Notes: a model not told the origin generated them from the letters alone. DNA of 64,000 bases from Microthrixaceae bacterium (GCA_023957975.1 JAMLGM010000005.1:165054-229053), one strand, 5' to 3'. Numbered from the stretch's first letter, positions 1 through 9,537 are shown. Made by a program: numbers and translations.

Positions 1-684
1 CATGGCGACCAACCCTGCGTTGAGGTCGTTGTCGGTCCAGGGATTCGACGGGCGGGGCTTGCGCAGGCCGCTGAGCAGCGCACCGCCGGGTAGCCCGAAC
101 AGCGTTCTGGGGCTGCCCTTGGTCGCGAGGCCCTCCGCCAGCGTCGCTGCGGTGGCGACGAACATGAGCGCCCCGACGCGCTCCGCCAGCGTCTCCGGCT
201 GCCGCGAGAGAAACCCGCCGACGGTACACCCGCCGAGGGAATGCCCGACGAGCACGGCGTCGCGGACGTCGAGTTCGTCGAGGACCATCGCCAGATCTCG
301 ACACAACGTCTCCATCGTGAACCCGTCGGATCCGAGTTCCGACTCGCCGTGCCCGGGCATGTCCCAGGCGATGACGCGATAGCGGTCGCTCAACAGGTTC
401 ATGACCGGCGACCACACCCACCATTGCAGCGTCACGCCGTGAAGCAACACCACCGGTCGGCCGGTGCCGGCTTCGGCGACGTGCACGACGCCGCCATCAG
501 CGGTGCGAAGGTGATGGTGAACAATCGAGGTGGGCTCGTGCGCCAGAGCATCGAGTTCGGGGTTGTGACGCCGACGTACCCGATGCCCGACGATCGCTAC
601 CGATGACAGCGCCGCCAGACCGATCCCGCCCAGTCCGAGTGCGCTACGGGATACCAAACGAACGACTCGCGATGCGAACCCCAC
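1..684 (-). CDS. Alpha/beta hydrolase, C-terminus outside the window
   Basis: The frame is open to the left edge, so only the first 228 residues are visible. The start chosen is the GTG at 684, 15 bases after the stop of the upstream small gene; it has no strong ribosome binding site and an upstream start is possible. Residues 17-33 form a hydrophobic segment, suggesting a membrane anchor or signal. The hydrolase core follows: oxyanion-hole motif LLHG at 80-83, a WDMPGHGES strand at 107-115, and the nucleophile elbow GHSLGG with Ser149. The family includes esterases, haloperoxidase-like enzymes and epoxide hydrolases. The substrate cannot be told, and the acid and histidine of the triad lie beyond the edge or were not located. 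Confidence 0.8.
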   Translation of the reverse strand, partial: MGFASRVVRLVSRSALGLGGIGLAALSSVAIVGHRVRRRHNPELDALAHEPTSIVHHHLRTADGGVVHVAEAGTGRPVVLLHGVTLQWWVWSPVMNLLSDRYRVIAWDMPGHGESELGSDGFTMETLCRDLAMVLDELDVRDAVLVGHSLGGCTVGGFLSRQPETLAERVGALMFVATAATLAEGLATKGSPRTLFGLPGGALLSGLRKPRPSNPWTDNDLNAGLVAM

Positions 685-698
685 GATCGTGGCGCCGT

Positions 699-977
699 TC
701 AGTCGACGGGGAGACGGGCGAAGAGTTCGAGCTTCAGTTCCTCGAATTCCTCGAAATCGATCTCGTCGTTTTCAAACTGGCGATGGATCTTCTCGATCGC
801 CTCGAGGAGCTCCTCGGCCGAGAGCTCCTTGTCCTCATCACCGAGGATGGTTTCGATGTCTCGCTCTTCTTCAGCGGCCGCCGCGTTCGCTGCGCGGCGC
901 TCCCGCTTGGCTTCCTGCTTCGCCTTCTTGGCTCGATCTCGCTGCAGTTTGCCGAAACTTGTTCGTTGTACGCCCAT
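699..977 (-). CDS. Small charged, probably helical protein of unknown function
   Basis: This 92-residue protein has a basic, alanine-rich first third (GKLQRDRAKKAKQEAKRERR) and an acidic remainder rich in Glu, Leu and Ile, ending in LFARLPVD. The composition predicts long helices, perhaps a coiled coil. There is no signal peptide, membrane segment or recognisable enzyme motif. It sits between the cold-shock gene and the hydrolase on the same strand. The basic head resembles nucleic-acid-contacting tails, but that is only a compositional impression and no function is assigned. Confidence 0.65.
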   Translation of the reverse strand: MGVQRTSFGKLQRDRAKKAKQEAKRERRAANAAAAEEERDIETILGDEDKELSAEELLEAIEKIHRQFENDEIDFEEFEELKLELFARLPVD

Positions 978-1081
978 GATGGGGACCTTCTTGTTCTCGA
1001 ACGGGTCGATCGAATCGACCCGCTATGCATGGCAATGCCGCCGACTTGCGTCGGCGGCATCTGCACACGGCTCCGTGACTC

Positions 1082-1282
1082 TTAAAGAACGCGAACGTTC
1101 TGAGCTTCTTCGCCCTTGCGGCCGGGAGCGGTGTCGAATTCGACCTCCTGGCCTGGCTCGAGGGTCTTAAAACCAGACCCCTGGATGTTGGAGTAGTGGA
1201 CGAAGATGTCGTCCGCGTTTTCACGGGAGATAAAACCGAAGCCCTTCTCTTGGTTGAAGAACTTCACCGTGCCAGTTGCCAA
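1082..1282 (-). CDS. Cold-shock domain protein (CspA family)
   Basis: This is a 66-residue single-domain RNA/ssDNA-binding protein of normal CspA length. It has the RNP1 motif KGFGFI and an RNP2-type IFVHYS, and begins [12 protein letters not shown] as the family does. The start is TTG at 1282, with a purine-rich GAAAAGAG stretch just upstream on the minus strand; an ATG-initiated reading would add about 200 residues with no similarity. Family members act as RNA chaperones. Nothing in the sequence shows its regulation. Confidence 0.93.
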   Translation of the reverse strand: MATGTVKFFNQEKGFGFISRENADDIFVHYSNIQGSGFKTLEPGQEVEFDTAPGRKGEEAQNVRVL

Positions 1283-1377
1283 CGTATTCTCTTTTCGTAA
1301 TGCGACCCCCGATGCGAGGGCTTCAGACAGTGTAGGCGCCCGAGGCCCGTCGCGCCCCTCACCTGAGCGGTCCGTCG

Positions 1378-2622
1378 TCACAACATCGGTTGGGCCGCCC
1401 TCACCAGCCGCCGAACCGCCGTGCGGAGTTCCTCGGATTTCAACGTCGCGAAGCACAGCCGCATGGCGTGGGAACGGCCACTGCGGCTGCCGAACGCCTC
1501 CCCCGGCACGAACGCAACCCCCAGTTCGATCGATCGGCGAAACAGTTCCATCGTGTCGATCTTTGACCGGTTGAACCTCACCCACAGGAACATCCCACCG
1601 TCGGGTTGATCGACATCGACTGCATCGCCGAAGCCGCCAAGAACCGCATCGAGCAGCACCGAACAGCGGCGTTGGTAGGTCTCCCGCGCCGTGGCCAGGT
1701 GCGCGTCCATCCAGTCGGCGTCGCCCAGCAACTCGGCCACGAGGCGTTGGTCGAGCGAACTCGTCTGGAGGTCGGTCGCCTGCTTCAGCGTCACCACCGA
1801 GCGCCGAATCTCCTCGGGGGCGCGCAACCACCCGACCCGAAGACCCGGAGCGAGAATCTTGGAGGCCGATCCCAGCGACACGACGCAATCGTTTCGTCCG
1901 TCATCGGCTGAGGTCGCGGCGATCTCTTCGAGCCCGACAGGACTCGTCCCGCTCCAACGCAATTCGCCGTAGGGGTTGTCGTCGAGGATGACGAAGCGGT
2001 AGCGACGAGCGAGGTCGACCAGCGCACGCCGGCGTTCGGGGCTCAACGTTGCACCGGACGGATTGGCGAACTCGGACACGACCGACACGAGCCGTGGGCG
2101 CAGACCGGCGCTCAGAGCATCGGCCAGCCGACCGATGTCGAGGCCCCAGCGGTCGCCCTCGATGGCCTCGACGCGTGCCCCCTGCGCGCGAAACGCCTGC
2201 AACGAACCCAGGTAGGTCGGCGACTCGACCACCACAACGTCGCCGGCTTCCAGGAGGCAACGCGACACCAGGTCGATCCCCTGTTGCGAGCCCGTGGTCA
2301 CGATCACCTCGCCTCCGCTCACCCCAAGCCGCTCCCCCAACACATCGCGAAGCTCGGCCGCGCCCTCGGTGGCGCCGTACTGCAACGCGTTCAGCGCCGC
2401 GGACCCCCCGGCGAGCACCCGCCTCGCTGCTCGATCAACCGCTTCGACCGGAATGAGGTCGTCTCCGGGCAGGCCCCCCGCCAACGACAGCACCCCCGGC
2501 GAACAGCTCGACGCCAGCAGGTCACGGATGAACGACGAACGCAGCGAGGCCACCCGTGGCGCCATCAGCGAAGGCGAAGGTGAGCGTGGAGGTAAGGGCG
2601 AGCATCGGGTCAGCGTGGTCAT
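1378..2622 (-). CDS. PLP-dependent aminotransferase, class I/II (LysN/MocR-like)
   Basis: This 414-residue protein matches the length of fold-type I aminotransferases of the 2-aminoadipate/MocR-catalytic group. Landmarks are [10 protein letters not shown] at 109-118 (phosphate-binding turn), Asn187 in FANPSG, Asp215 in LDDNPYG, the Schiff-base Lys255 in [17 protein letters not shown], and a late arginine in HAMRLCFA. There is no N-terminal GntR DNA-binding domain, so it is an enzyme rather than a MocR regulator. The ATG at 2622 lacks a ribosome binding site; Met20 is an alternative start. It is divergent from the XRE regulator, which could control it. The amino-acid substrate is unknown. Confidence 0.88.
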   Translation of the reverse strand: MTTLTRCSPLPPRSPSPSLMAPRVASLRSSFIRDLLASSCSPGVLSLAGGLPGDDLIPVEAVDRAARRVLAGGSAALNALQYGATEGAAELRDVLGERLGVSGGEVIVTTGSQQGIDLVSRCLLEAGDVVVVESPTYLGSLQAFRAQGARVEAIEGDRWGLDIGRLADALSAGLRPRLVSVVSEFANPSGATLSPERRRALVDLARRYRFVILDDNPYGELRWSGTSPVGLEEIAATSADDGRNDCVVSLGSASKILAPGLRVGWLRAPEEIRRSVVTLKQATDLQTSSLDQRLVAELLGDADWMDAHLATARETYQRRCSVLLDAVLGGFGDAVDVDQPDGGMFLWVRFNRSKIDTMELFRRSIELGVAFVPGEAFGSRSGRSHAMRLCFATLKSEELRTAVRRLVRAAQPML

Positions 2623-2725
2623 GGCTGAATCAGACCAGGAGTCCGGCGCCTCGAACAGTGAGCGTCGATCCTGTGATGTCCACCACCACCCTCGGCGCAG
2701 TATCGGCGCGGGTCGGCGCGGTTCG

Positions 2726-3565
2726 ATGTGGTTCGATGTGGTCGTGACTTCGGATTTCGAACTCGGCGACTACCTGCGTTCGTTGCGCGAATCGACCCAG
2801 CCGTCGACGGTCGGGCTCGGCCACCGGGGCCGCCGCCGTACCCCTGGCCTACGACGCGAGGAGGTGGCGATGCTCGCCGGCGTTTCGGTGAGTTGGTACA
2901 CCTGGCTCGAACAAGGACGCCCGATCAAGGCATCGGTCGAGGTGCTCGACGCGCTCGCCCGCGTGTTCGGACTCGACGGCGCCCAACGCGATCATCTCGT
3001 CGAGTTGGCCGGGCACCGGACCCGACCCACCGGCTCTCCGATCGGGGTCGACGTGCCGGACTGGGCGCAGCGGCTCCTCGACTCGATCGACCCGATCCCC
3101 GCCTACCTGCTCGGACCGACGTGGGAGTACCTGGGTTGGAACCGCGCCCAAGCGGAGCTGTTCCCGCCGATCACCACGCTCGCGGAGAATGAACGGAACC
3201 TGGTGTGGGTCTTGTTCGCGCTCCCCGAGGTGCGCGACCTCATCGTGGGGTGGGAACACGAGGCGCGTCGTTCCCTGGCGCAGTTCCGCGCGGATATCGC
3301 ACCGTGGCGCGACGACCCGGCGGTCCACGACCTCGTCGAACGACTCCGTCGCGTGAGCCCGGAATTCGACGAGTGGTGGGACCGACACGACGTCGCCGGA
3401 TTCGAAACCAGGATCCGACGGTTCAACCACCCAACCCTCGGAGTGCTCGGCGTCGAGTACCAACAGCTCATTCCCGCGGGACGAAGCGACCTCCGGGTGG
3501 TCATGCAATTGCCGATCGCCGACGCGTCGCTCGACTCCGGAGTCAGCGATCCTCCGACCGGGTGA
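2726..3565 (+). CDS. XRE-family regulator with MmyB-like ligand domain
   Basis: The N-terminal helix-turn-helix covers roughly residues 12-85 with the family signature RRTPGLRREEVAMLAGVS and YTWLEQGR. It is followed by a roughly 180-residue MmyB-type domain (GPTWEYLGWNRAQAELF and the closing VEYQQLIPAG). This layout is typical of actinobacterial regulators that control a neighbouring oxidoreductase or catabolic gene. The start is ATG 2726; GTG 2744 is an in-frame alternative. It faces the aminotransferase across about 100 bases, so that gene is its most obvious target (inference). Its 3' end overlaps the convergent gene by 23 bases. Confidence 0.88.
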   Translation: MWFDVVVTSDFELGDYLRSLRESTQPSTVGLGHRGRRRTPGLRREEVAMLAGVSVSWYTWLEQGRPIKASVEVLDALARVFGLDGAQRDHLVELAGHRTRPTGSPIGVDVPDWAQRLLDSIDPIPAYLLGPTWEYLGWNRAQAELFPPITTLAENERNLVWVLFALPEVRDLIVGWEHEARRSLAQFRADIAPWRDDPAVHDLVERLRRVSPEFDEWWDRHDVAGFETRIRRFNHPTLGVLGVEYQQLIPAGRSDLRVVMQLPIADASLDSGVSDPPTG

Positions 3566-4433
3566 CCCCGGCCATCCACCGTTCGACCCAACCGGTGCCC
3601 GCCACCCGAGTTGTCGCCGAACCGACCGCATACGGCACCTGCACCCGGCGGACATGGTCGGGCAGCAATTCGATCGCCCCCGAGACGTCGACCCACCACA
3701 TCGCCCAGCGGGCGGTCACGTCGATCGTCAGTTCGCGGCGGGGTCCGGCGAACCGATGGGTGCACGGCTTGATGTCCTGTGTCTCGGCGAACCAACCGGG
3801 GGCCTCGCACACGAAGGTCGTCGACTCGACGGCGAAGGTCGTATCGACGAGGGCGGCGTACACGGTCACGGTCTCGACGCCGATGGAGGCCTGAGCACTC
3901 ACGATCATCGGACCCGACAGGTCGAGGCGCGTGAGCACCCCGGGCAGGGTCGACTCCGGCGGCATGAACTGGATGGCCGGATCGGGAACGTCGACGGTCG
4001 CCAACGAAAGCTGGGTTCCGCCCGGGGCGCGCAGCGGCACGAGACGCGGACCCGAAACGATGGCGTTGCTGCGGATGTCTCGACAGATCTGCCACACCAG
4101 GGTCCCCGGAAGGACCGTGTTGCGATTCAGGCGCGGGCCTCGTGGGCCTTTGGGGTTGCTCGGATTCAATTCGAGCACCTCATAGATGTCGCACCGGGTC
4201 GAGTATCGGCGGTTCGATTTCGTGGGAGCGCGACGTTTCGAGATCCCGACCGCTGCCCCGCTGTCGGTTGAGGCGCCGCCGGTGGTCGTGTCGGCCGACG
4301 CCTGTTCGGCGGGGAACCCTGCGATGGTCGCGGCGGCGCCGACCACGAGTGCGACCGCCACAAGCGCGACCAAACCAACACGCGTCCGCCCCGAGGTGCG
4401 CGACGACGGGCGCCTGCCGAGTCGCCGAATCAC
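3543..4433 (-). CDS. Membrane-anchored extracytoplasmic protein, unknown function
   Basis: The start is GTG 4433, which overlaps the stop of the upstream lipoprotein gene in a GTGA junction; this translational coupling decides the start. The 296-residue product has a basic N-terminus, one membrane segment at about residues 19-40 (VGLVALVAVALVVGAAATIAGF), then a low-complexity Thr/Ser/Gly linker and a beta-rich domain with scattered cysteines. It is therefore probably exported and anchored. I recognise no family. Coupling to the lipoprotein suggests the two act together at the cell surface. Confidence 0.75.
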   Translation of the reverse strand: MIRRLGRRPSSRTSGRTRVGLVALVAVALVVGAAATIAGFPAEQASADTTTGGASTDSGAAVGISKRRAPTKSNRRYSTRCDIYEVLELNPSNPKGPRGPRLNRNTVLPGTLVWQICRDIRSNAIVSGPRLVPLRAPGGTQLSLATVDVPDPAIQFMPPESTLPGVLTRLDLSGPMIVSAQASIGVETVTVYAALVDTTFAVESTTFVCEAPGWFAETQDIKPCTHRFAGPRRELTIDVTARWAMWWVDVSGAIELLPDHVRRVQVPYAVGSATTRVAGTGWVERWMAGVTRSEDR

Positions 4434-5125
4434 GGCCACGCGCAATCGTTCACCGGCGAGGTGCCGTCCGCCGAGTCGAGGTAGGTGTCGTCCCACCTCC
4501 AGCCGTCGGGCGTCGACACCATCACGGCCACCTCGCGCGACGCCGCGGCGTTGCCCGGCCACACGACCGCGTCATCAGCGCCGTACATGGCGAGCCCGGC
4601 GAACTGGCAGGCCTCGATTTCCACCACCCCGGGTTCCACCTCGATCACCGACTCAACCCGTCGCCACGAGGCGCGTCGTTCCTCGGTCCTGACCGCGCCG
4701 GCTTCGCGCCACCGCTCGATCTCGTCCACCCAGGCCGCCGCCAGTTCCTCGGTCATCTTCCCGCTCGCGTTCACCGCCGACGGATCGAGGGCCGCGAGCG
4801 CGTCGAGCGCTTCCTGCCAGGCCAACCCATTGGCGGCCACGACGAAGACGTGCTCCGGCGCGACCTCAGCCTCGCGCGCTGGCAGGGTCACCGTCGTATC
4901 GTCGCCGGGCGCCGTGTCATCGAGCGCGGCGTCGTCGACCGGTGGGGTCGCGGTCGCTTCGGGGGCGTCGGTCGACGTGGGACGGTCGGCGGCATCCGAC
5001 CCAGCCACAGGAACGAGTCCATCGGCATCGCCGTTGCGGGCCGAGGGTTCGCCGCCGCAGCCGGACACCAGGAATACCGCCGCCAGGAATACCGCAGCCC
5101 AGGCGATCGCCAACCGCTTTGGCAT
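4430..5125 (-). CDS. Putative lipoprotein, unknown function
   Basis: The start at ATG 5125 gives MPKRLAIAWAAVFLAAVFLV followed by the lipobox VSGC, a textbook type II signal peptide with lipidated Cys at residue 23. After the anchor comes an acidic Asp/Thr/Ala linker (residues about 30-80) and a compact domain of about 150 residues rich in Trp and Glu. Total length is 231 residues. It is translationally coupled to the membrane-anchored protein downstream. No catalytic motif was seen. Confidence 0.78.
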   Translation of the reverse strand: MPKRLAIAWAAVFLAAVFLVSGCGGEPSARNGDADGLVPVAGSDAADRPTSTDAPEATATPPVDDAALDDTAPGDDTTVTLPAREAEVAPEHVFVVAANGLAWQEALDALAALDPSAVNASGKMTEELAAAWVDEIERWREAGAVRTEERRASWRRVESVIEVEPGVVEIEACQFAGLAMYGADDAVVWPGNAAASREVAVMVSTPDGWRWDDTYLDSADGTSPVNDCAWP

Positions 5126-5322
5126 GGTGCGGCCACCGGGACGCGAGGCGGGGCGAGATCCGCTGCACAACAACACGCTGGTTGACGCTACGGATCGAAG
5201 TGCACGCGACCCATAGGTGTCCGGGACCAGTGGCGATGGGTCGATCCCCCATCGCTGGTCCGGGGTTGCCGGTCGTCGAACAGCGCAGCAGCAGCCTGAT
5301 CCGCCGGTAGCCTGACGCCACG

Positions 5323-6018
5323 ATGAGGACCCTCGTTTTGTCTCCACATTTCGATGACGCCCCGCTCAGTCTCGGCCAGTCGATGCTGGATGGCCGCCTC
5401 GCGGGTGAGCGCGTCACCGTCGGCGTCGTCTTCTCGCACTCGAACTGGACCCGGTGGTTTCACCCGACACGGCGGCGCTGGCCACTCGCCACCGCGATCC
5501 GACTCAGCGAGGAGTCGTTGGCCTCGATTCGTCTGCGCTACCGGCTCCGCCTCGGTGGATTCGAGGAGACGGTGCTTCGATCCGGAGATCTGAGCCCGTC
5601 CACCTACCTGGTCCGCGATCCTCAGATCGGCGACGACCCGATCGTCGACGCGGTCGAACGAGTCGTGCGGGATTGGGCCCAGGGGGCACAACGCATCATC
5701 GCCCCGCTCGGGGTCGGCGACCACCGAGATCATCAGATCGTCACCGAGGCAGCCCGCCGATTGCTGGTCGACGGGCTGCCGGTGGAGTTCTACGAGGACC
5801 GGCCCTATGTGACCTGGGCGGTCCACGGCGAGGCCGAGCGAATCGCAGCACTCGTCGACGAACGCCTGGAACGGATTGCGGTGTCGGGGCCGATCTCGGA
5901 GACGAAGCACCGGCGCCTCTTCTACCCCAGCCAGTTCACCGAGGAATTCAGGGGCGCGTTTGCCGCCGACGAATCTGGTGCCGACGGCGAGTTCGTCTGG
6001 GCGCTTCCGAACGCCTGA
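5323..6018 (+). CDS. PIG-L/LmbE-family deacetylase-like protein
   Basis: The 231-residue protein opens with LVLSPHFDDAPLSLG, a version of the PIG-L zinc motif (usually HPDDxxxG), and carries the second metal element GVGDHRDHQIV (HxxH) near residues 127-137. The family removes N-acetyl groups from sugar conjugates such as GlcNAc-inositol or antibiotic precursors. The usual proline of HPDD is replaced by Phe. It lies alone on the plus strand and converges on an SDR gene with an 11-base gap. The substrate is unknown. Confidence 0.82.
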   Translation: MRTLVLSPHFDDAPLSLGQSMLDGRLAGERVTVGVVFSHSNWTRWFHPTRRRWPLATAIRLSEESLASIRLRYRLRLGGFEETVLRSGDLSPSTYLVRDPQIGDDPIVDAVERVVRDWAQGAQRIIAPLGVGDHRDHQIVTEAARRLLVDGLPVEFYEDRPYVTWAVHGEAERIAALVDERLERIAVSGPISETKHRRLFYPSQFTEEFRGAFAADESGADGEFVWALPNA

Positions 6019-6029
6019 GTCCGCCGAGA

Positions 6030-6797
6030 TCAGATGCGCTTGGACTGACCGCCGTCTACGGCGATGATCTGGCCGGTGATCCAACTCGCCTTGTCGCTGA
6101 GGAGAAACACGAGTGCGTTCGCCATGTCGAGGGGCGTTCCCGGGCGTTTGATCATCACGTCGGTCAACAAGATGTCGAAGTTCTCCTCGCCACCGGTGAG
6201 GATCTGGGTCGCGGCGGTGTTCGTCGGGCCGGGGGCGATGGCGTTGACGCGGATGCCGAGCGATGCCATCTCCGCCGCCAGGTTGATGGTGATCGAGTTG
6301 AGCGCGGCCTTGGCGACCCCGTAGAAACCCGAGGCCATCCACGCCGCGGTCGAGGTCTGGTTGACCACTGCGGCACCTTCGTTCTTGCGCATCTCGCGCC
6401 AGCAGGCACGCGTCGCATACACGGCGCCGTTCATGTTCACGTCCATGAACTTGCGGTAGTAGTCGAGGTCGATGCGCAACAGGCCGTTGATCTCCATGCC
6501 GTGGTAGATCGCCGCATTGTTGACCAGGTGGTCGATTCGGCCGAACTCGGCCACCGCGGCCTCGGCCATGGCGACGCAGGACTCGGGGTCGGAGACATCG
6601 ACCTTGACGCCGAGCGCCCGGCCGCCGTCGGCGACGATGTCGGCCGCGACCCTGTTGGCGTTCTCCTCGTTCAGATCGGCGACCACCACCGCCGCACCCT
6701 CGCGGGCGAGCGCGTGGGCGTACTCCTCGCCGATGCCTTGGCCGGCGCCGGTGACGATCGAGACCTTGCCGTCGAACTGTTTGGATTCGGATTGCAT
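6030..6797 (-). CDS. SDR oxidoreductase, last gene of the CYP51 locus (Rv0769-like)
   Basis: This 255-residue classical short-chain dehydrogenase has the cofactor motif TGAGQGIG (16-23), NNAA in the central strand, and the catalytic Ser plus YGVAK. The Asp in VVVADLN after beta-2 indicates NAD rather than NADP preference. From memory it closely resembles M. tuberculosis Rv0769, which belongs to the same CYP51-linked gene group. It follows the CMD-like gene on the same strand. Its substrate is unknown; a hydroxy/keto intermediate handled by the P450s upstream is a reasonable guess. Confidence 0.92.
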   Translation of the reverse strand: MQSESKQFDGKVSIVTGAGQGIGEEYAHALAREGAAVVVADLNEENANRVAADIVADGGRALGVKVDVSDPESCVAMAEAAVAEFGRIDHLVNNAAIYHGMEINGLLRIDLDYYRKFMDVNMNGAVYATRACWREMRKNEGAAVVNQTSTAAWMASGFYGVAKAALNSITINLAAEMASLGIRVNAIAPGPTNTAATQILTGGEENFDILLTDVMIKRPGTPLDMANALVFLLSDKASWITGQIIAVDGGQSKRI

Positions 6798-6818
6798 CGT
6801 GGATGTCCCCCGTTGGGA

Positions 6819-7205
6819 TCAGGAAGCCTGTTGCTTCTTTTCGAACTGATGGATGGCCTTTTCGGCCTGGGTGTTGATTCGCCCGCCGCGGGGCCACCCG
6901 GCGTAGTGGCACGCGAGGATCACGATCTCGCGCAGCTCCTCGGTGCTGAAGTCGCCGCTGGACAGCGCCGCGGGAAACTGGATATCCAGCACATCCTCTT
7001 GGCCCGAACCGATGAGCAGGCCGATGAGCAACAGACGCCGCGCCCGATCGTCGAGGCCCGGACGATTCCAGATCTCACCGAAGAGGTGATCGACGGTGTA
7101 GGAGAAAAAGTCGCCGGTGCCGTCGGTCATCTCCCAGCCGTACACCTCCCCCATGCGCTGGAGGTTCGCGCTGCGTTCGGGGGATGGTTCTACGTGATCG
7201 GTCAT
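6819..7205 (-). CDS. Carboxymuconolactone decarboxylase-family protein (Rv0771-like)
   Basis: This 128-residue all-helical protein of the CMD/AhpD superfamily has the core RRLLLIGLLIGSGQ and ELREIVILACHYAGWPR. The paired redox cysteines of AhpD are absent (only one Cys, in ACHYAG), so a peroxidase role is unlikely and a CMD-type or unknown role is more likely. The start codon overlaps the stop of the HIBADH-like gene in an ATGA junction. It matches the position and family of Rv0771 in M. tuberculosis. Confidence 0.88.
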   Translation of the reverse strand: MTDHVEPSPERSANLQRMGEVYGWEMTDGTGDFFSYTVDHLFGEIWNRPGLDDRARRLLLIGLLIGSGQEDVLDIQFPAALSSGDFSTEELREIVILACHYAGWPRGGRINTQAEKAIHQFEKKQQAS

Positions 7206-8065
7206 TGGTTTCGTCCTGTGTTGAGCGGTGAGGAGGCCACGCCGAGAGCGAAGGCCAGTTGGTCGAGTCCGAGGCGGGCGATCGGTACGTCGACGCCGAG
7301 TTCGTCGGCGAGTTCGATCGCCTGGCTCAGGTCCTTACCTCCGAGCGACAAGACGTTCTCCATCACGCCGTACCACCAGTCGTCGGGGTCGATCTGGGCG
7401 GTGGTGTTTCGCACCTGGATCGCCCCGGGGCCGCCGGTGACCTGGTCGGAATGGCGCACGATCCGACCGAGTTCCTCGATGTCGATCCCGGCGGCCTCGG
7501 CGAGGCGGCTCGCCTCGAGCGCCGACGCGTAGCTCACGAAGTGCATCATGTTGCGCGCCAACTTGGTGCGGGTTCCCGCACCGACGGGTCCGAGATGGCT
7601 GATCATGGAACCCATCAGTTCGAGGACCGGACGGGCGACCTCGAGGGCCTCGTCGGTGCCGCCGACCATGATCGCGAGGCGGCCGTCGCCGGCGCCCATC
7701 GCCCCACCCGAGATCGGCGCGTCGACGACGTACACCCCCTTGGCAGCGGCAATTTCGGCGAGGTCTTCGGCGGTGGTGGCCCGAATCGTCGAGTGGATGA
7801 CGTAGGCCTGTCCCGGCCGGGCGACCTCCAACAGTCCACCGACGACCTCGCGCACCTGAGCGTCGTCGCGCACGCAGATGCAGATGACCTCCGCCGCCTC
7901 GCCGAGCGCCGCGAGCGAGTCGGCGACGGTCGCACCGGCCTCCGCGAACGGAGCGGTGGCTTCGGCCGACAGGTCGAACACGGCGAGCCCGTCGGGGTTG
8001 GACAACAGCCGTTTGGCCATCGGTGCTCCGATGTTGCCAAGGCCGACGAATCCTGCAACCGCCAT
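7202..8065 (-). CDS. NAD(P)-dependent oxidoreductase, 3-hydroxyisobutyrate dehydrogenase family
   Basis: This 287-residue beta-hydroxyacid dehydrogenase begins with the Rossmann motif VGLGNIGAPMAKRLL (7-21) and has the family's substrate element DAPISGGAMGAGDGRLAIMVGG and the catalytic lysine in GTRTKLARNMMHF. It corresponds to the Rv0770 member of the mycobacterial CYP51 locus. It shares one base with the stop of the aldehyde dehydrogenase (TGATG) and four with the next gene, so it sits in a tightly coupled operon. The exact hydroxyacid or semialdehyde substrate is not known. Confidence 0.92.
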   Translation of the reverse strand: MAVAGFVGLGNIGAPMAKRLLSNPDGLAVFDLSAEATAPFAEAGATVADSLAALGEAAEVICICVRDDAQVREVVGGLLEVARPGQAYVIHSTIRATTAEDLAEIAAAKGVYVVDAPISGGAMGAGDGRLAIMVGGTDEALEVARPVLELMGSMISHLGPVGAGTRTKLARNMMHFVSYASALEASRLAEAAGIDIEELGRIVRHSDQVTGGPGAIQVRNTTAQIDPDDWWYGVMENVLSLGGKDLSQAIELADELGVDVPIARLGLDQLAFALGVASSPLNTGRNQ

Positions 8066-9537
8066 CAGATGCCTTCCGCGATCGTCTTGAGCTCGAGGTA
8101 CTCCTCGAACCCGGCGACCCCCATCTCGCGGCCGATGCCGGACTGCTTGTAGCCACCGAACGGAGCGTCGGGGCTGTAATAGAGCCCACCGTTCACGCTG
8201 ATGGTGCCGGTTCGGATTCGCCGTGCGACCGAGCGGGCACGTTCGATGTCGTTGGAGGTCACCGCTCCCGACAGTCCATAAAGGCTGTTGTTGGCGATGG
8301 CCACGGCGTCGTCGTCGCCGTCGTGGGCGATGACCGCCAGCACCGGTCCGAACACCTCCTCCTGGGCGATGCGCGAGTTCTGGTCGACGTTGACGAGCAC
8401 GGTCGGTTCGACGAAGTATCCGCCCGCCAACTCCCCCTCGAGCACGGCCGGTTTGCCCGAGCCGAGCACCAGTTCGGCTCCGTCGTCAACCGCGGTGTTG
8501 ATGTAGTCGAGGACCTTGGTTCGTTGGACCTCGCTGACGATGGGGCCCATGAAGTTTCCGGGATCGGTCGGGTCGCCCCACCCGATTCCCTGCATCATCG
8601 ACACGAGCGCATCGACGAACTCGTCCTGGCGGGCACGCGGCACCAACAGCCGGGTCGTGATCGCACAGCCCTGGCCGGCGTGCGCCATGATCTGAAATCC
8701 GGCGCCCATCGCCACGGCCATCGGATCGGCGTCGTCGAGCGCGATGAACGCCGACTTGCCGCCGAGTTCGAGGAACACCTTTTTGAGGGTGGCCGAGGCG
8801 GCCGCCATGACCTTGCGTCCCGTGGCCGTGGAGCCGGTGAAGCTGACCATGTCGACGCGGGGGTCGGTGCACAACACCTCGCCGATGGCGTTTTCCTGGG
8901 AGGTGATGACGTTGAACACGCCCGCCGGCATGTCGGTGTGTTCGGCCACGAGGCGCGCCAGGTTGTTGGCCGCCCACGGGGTTGCGGGCGCAGCCTTCAA
9001 GACGACGGTGCAGCCCGCCGCGAGCGCGGGGATCACCTTGGCCAGGTTGATCTGGTGCGGGAAGTTCCATGGCGTGATCGCCGCGACGACCCCGACGGCC
9101 TCGCGGGCGATCGTTCGGTGGGTCTTGATGCCGAGGGGCACCGCCTCGCCGAGGTCGGTGTCGAACTCGTAGCCCTCCAACAGGTCGGCGTTGTAGGCGA
9201 TGGAACTGACGGGGATGTCGAGCTGCGCCGCATAGGTCAGCCCGACCGGGCACCCGACCTCGGCCACCGTCATCGCCCGGATCTCCTCGGAGTTGGCGAG
9301 ATACGCATCGTGAAGCTGGCGAAGACACCGCACGCGCAGTTCGGTGTTGGTCGACCAGTCGGTTTCGTCGAAGGCCCGCCGTGCCGCGGCGATGGCTCGG
9401 TCGATATCAGCAAGCGACGCGTCGGGGGCCTGGCCGATCACCTTGCCGGTGGCGGGGTTGGTGTTGTCGTAGGTCGCTGCGCCGGTGGCGTCGACGAGTT
9501 GTCCGTCGATGAGCAACTTGGGTTCGTGGAAACTCAC
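8065..9537 (-). CDS. Aldehyde dehydrogenase (AldA-like)
   Basis: This 490-residue NAD(P)-dependent aldehyde dehydrogenase shows PWNFPHQINLAKVIPALAAG near residue 150, the cofactor loop FTGST, the general-base glutamate in LELGGKSAF, and the catalytic cysteine in AGQGCAITTRLLV. The start is GTG 9537, preceded at proper spacing by AAAGGAA on the minus strand; the more upstream ATG 9576 has no such site. In M. tuberculosis the matching gene (Rv0768) is divergent from the P450 genes; here it follows the ferredoxin on the same strand. It probably oxidises an aldehyde made by the P450/SDR steps. Confidence 0.94.
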   Translation of the reverse strand: MSFHEPKLLIDGQLVDATGAATYDNTNPATGKVIGQAPDASLADIDRAIAAARRAFDETDWSTNTELRVRCLRQLHDAYLANSEEIRAMTVAEVGCPVGLTYAAQLDIPVSSIAYNADLLEGYEFDTDLGEAVPLGIKTHRTIAREAVGVVAAITPWNFPHQINLAKVIPALAAGCTVVLKAAPATPWAANNLARLVAEHTDMPAGVFNVITSQENAIGEVLCTDPRVDMVSFTGSTATGRKVMAAASATLKKVFLELGGKSAFIALDDADPMAVAMGAGFQIMAHAGQGCAITTRLLVPRARQDEFVDALVSMMQGIGWGDPTDPGNFMGPIVSEVQRTKVLDYINTAVDDGAELVLGSGKPAVLEGELAGGYFVEPTVLVNVDQNSRIAQEEVFGPVLAVIAHDGDDDAVAIANNSLYGLSGAVTSNDIERARSVARRIRTGTISVNGGLYYSPDAPFGGYKQSGIGREMGVAGFEEYLELKTIAEGI

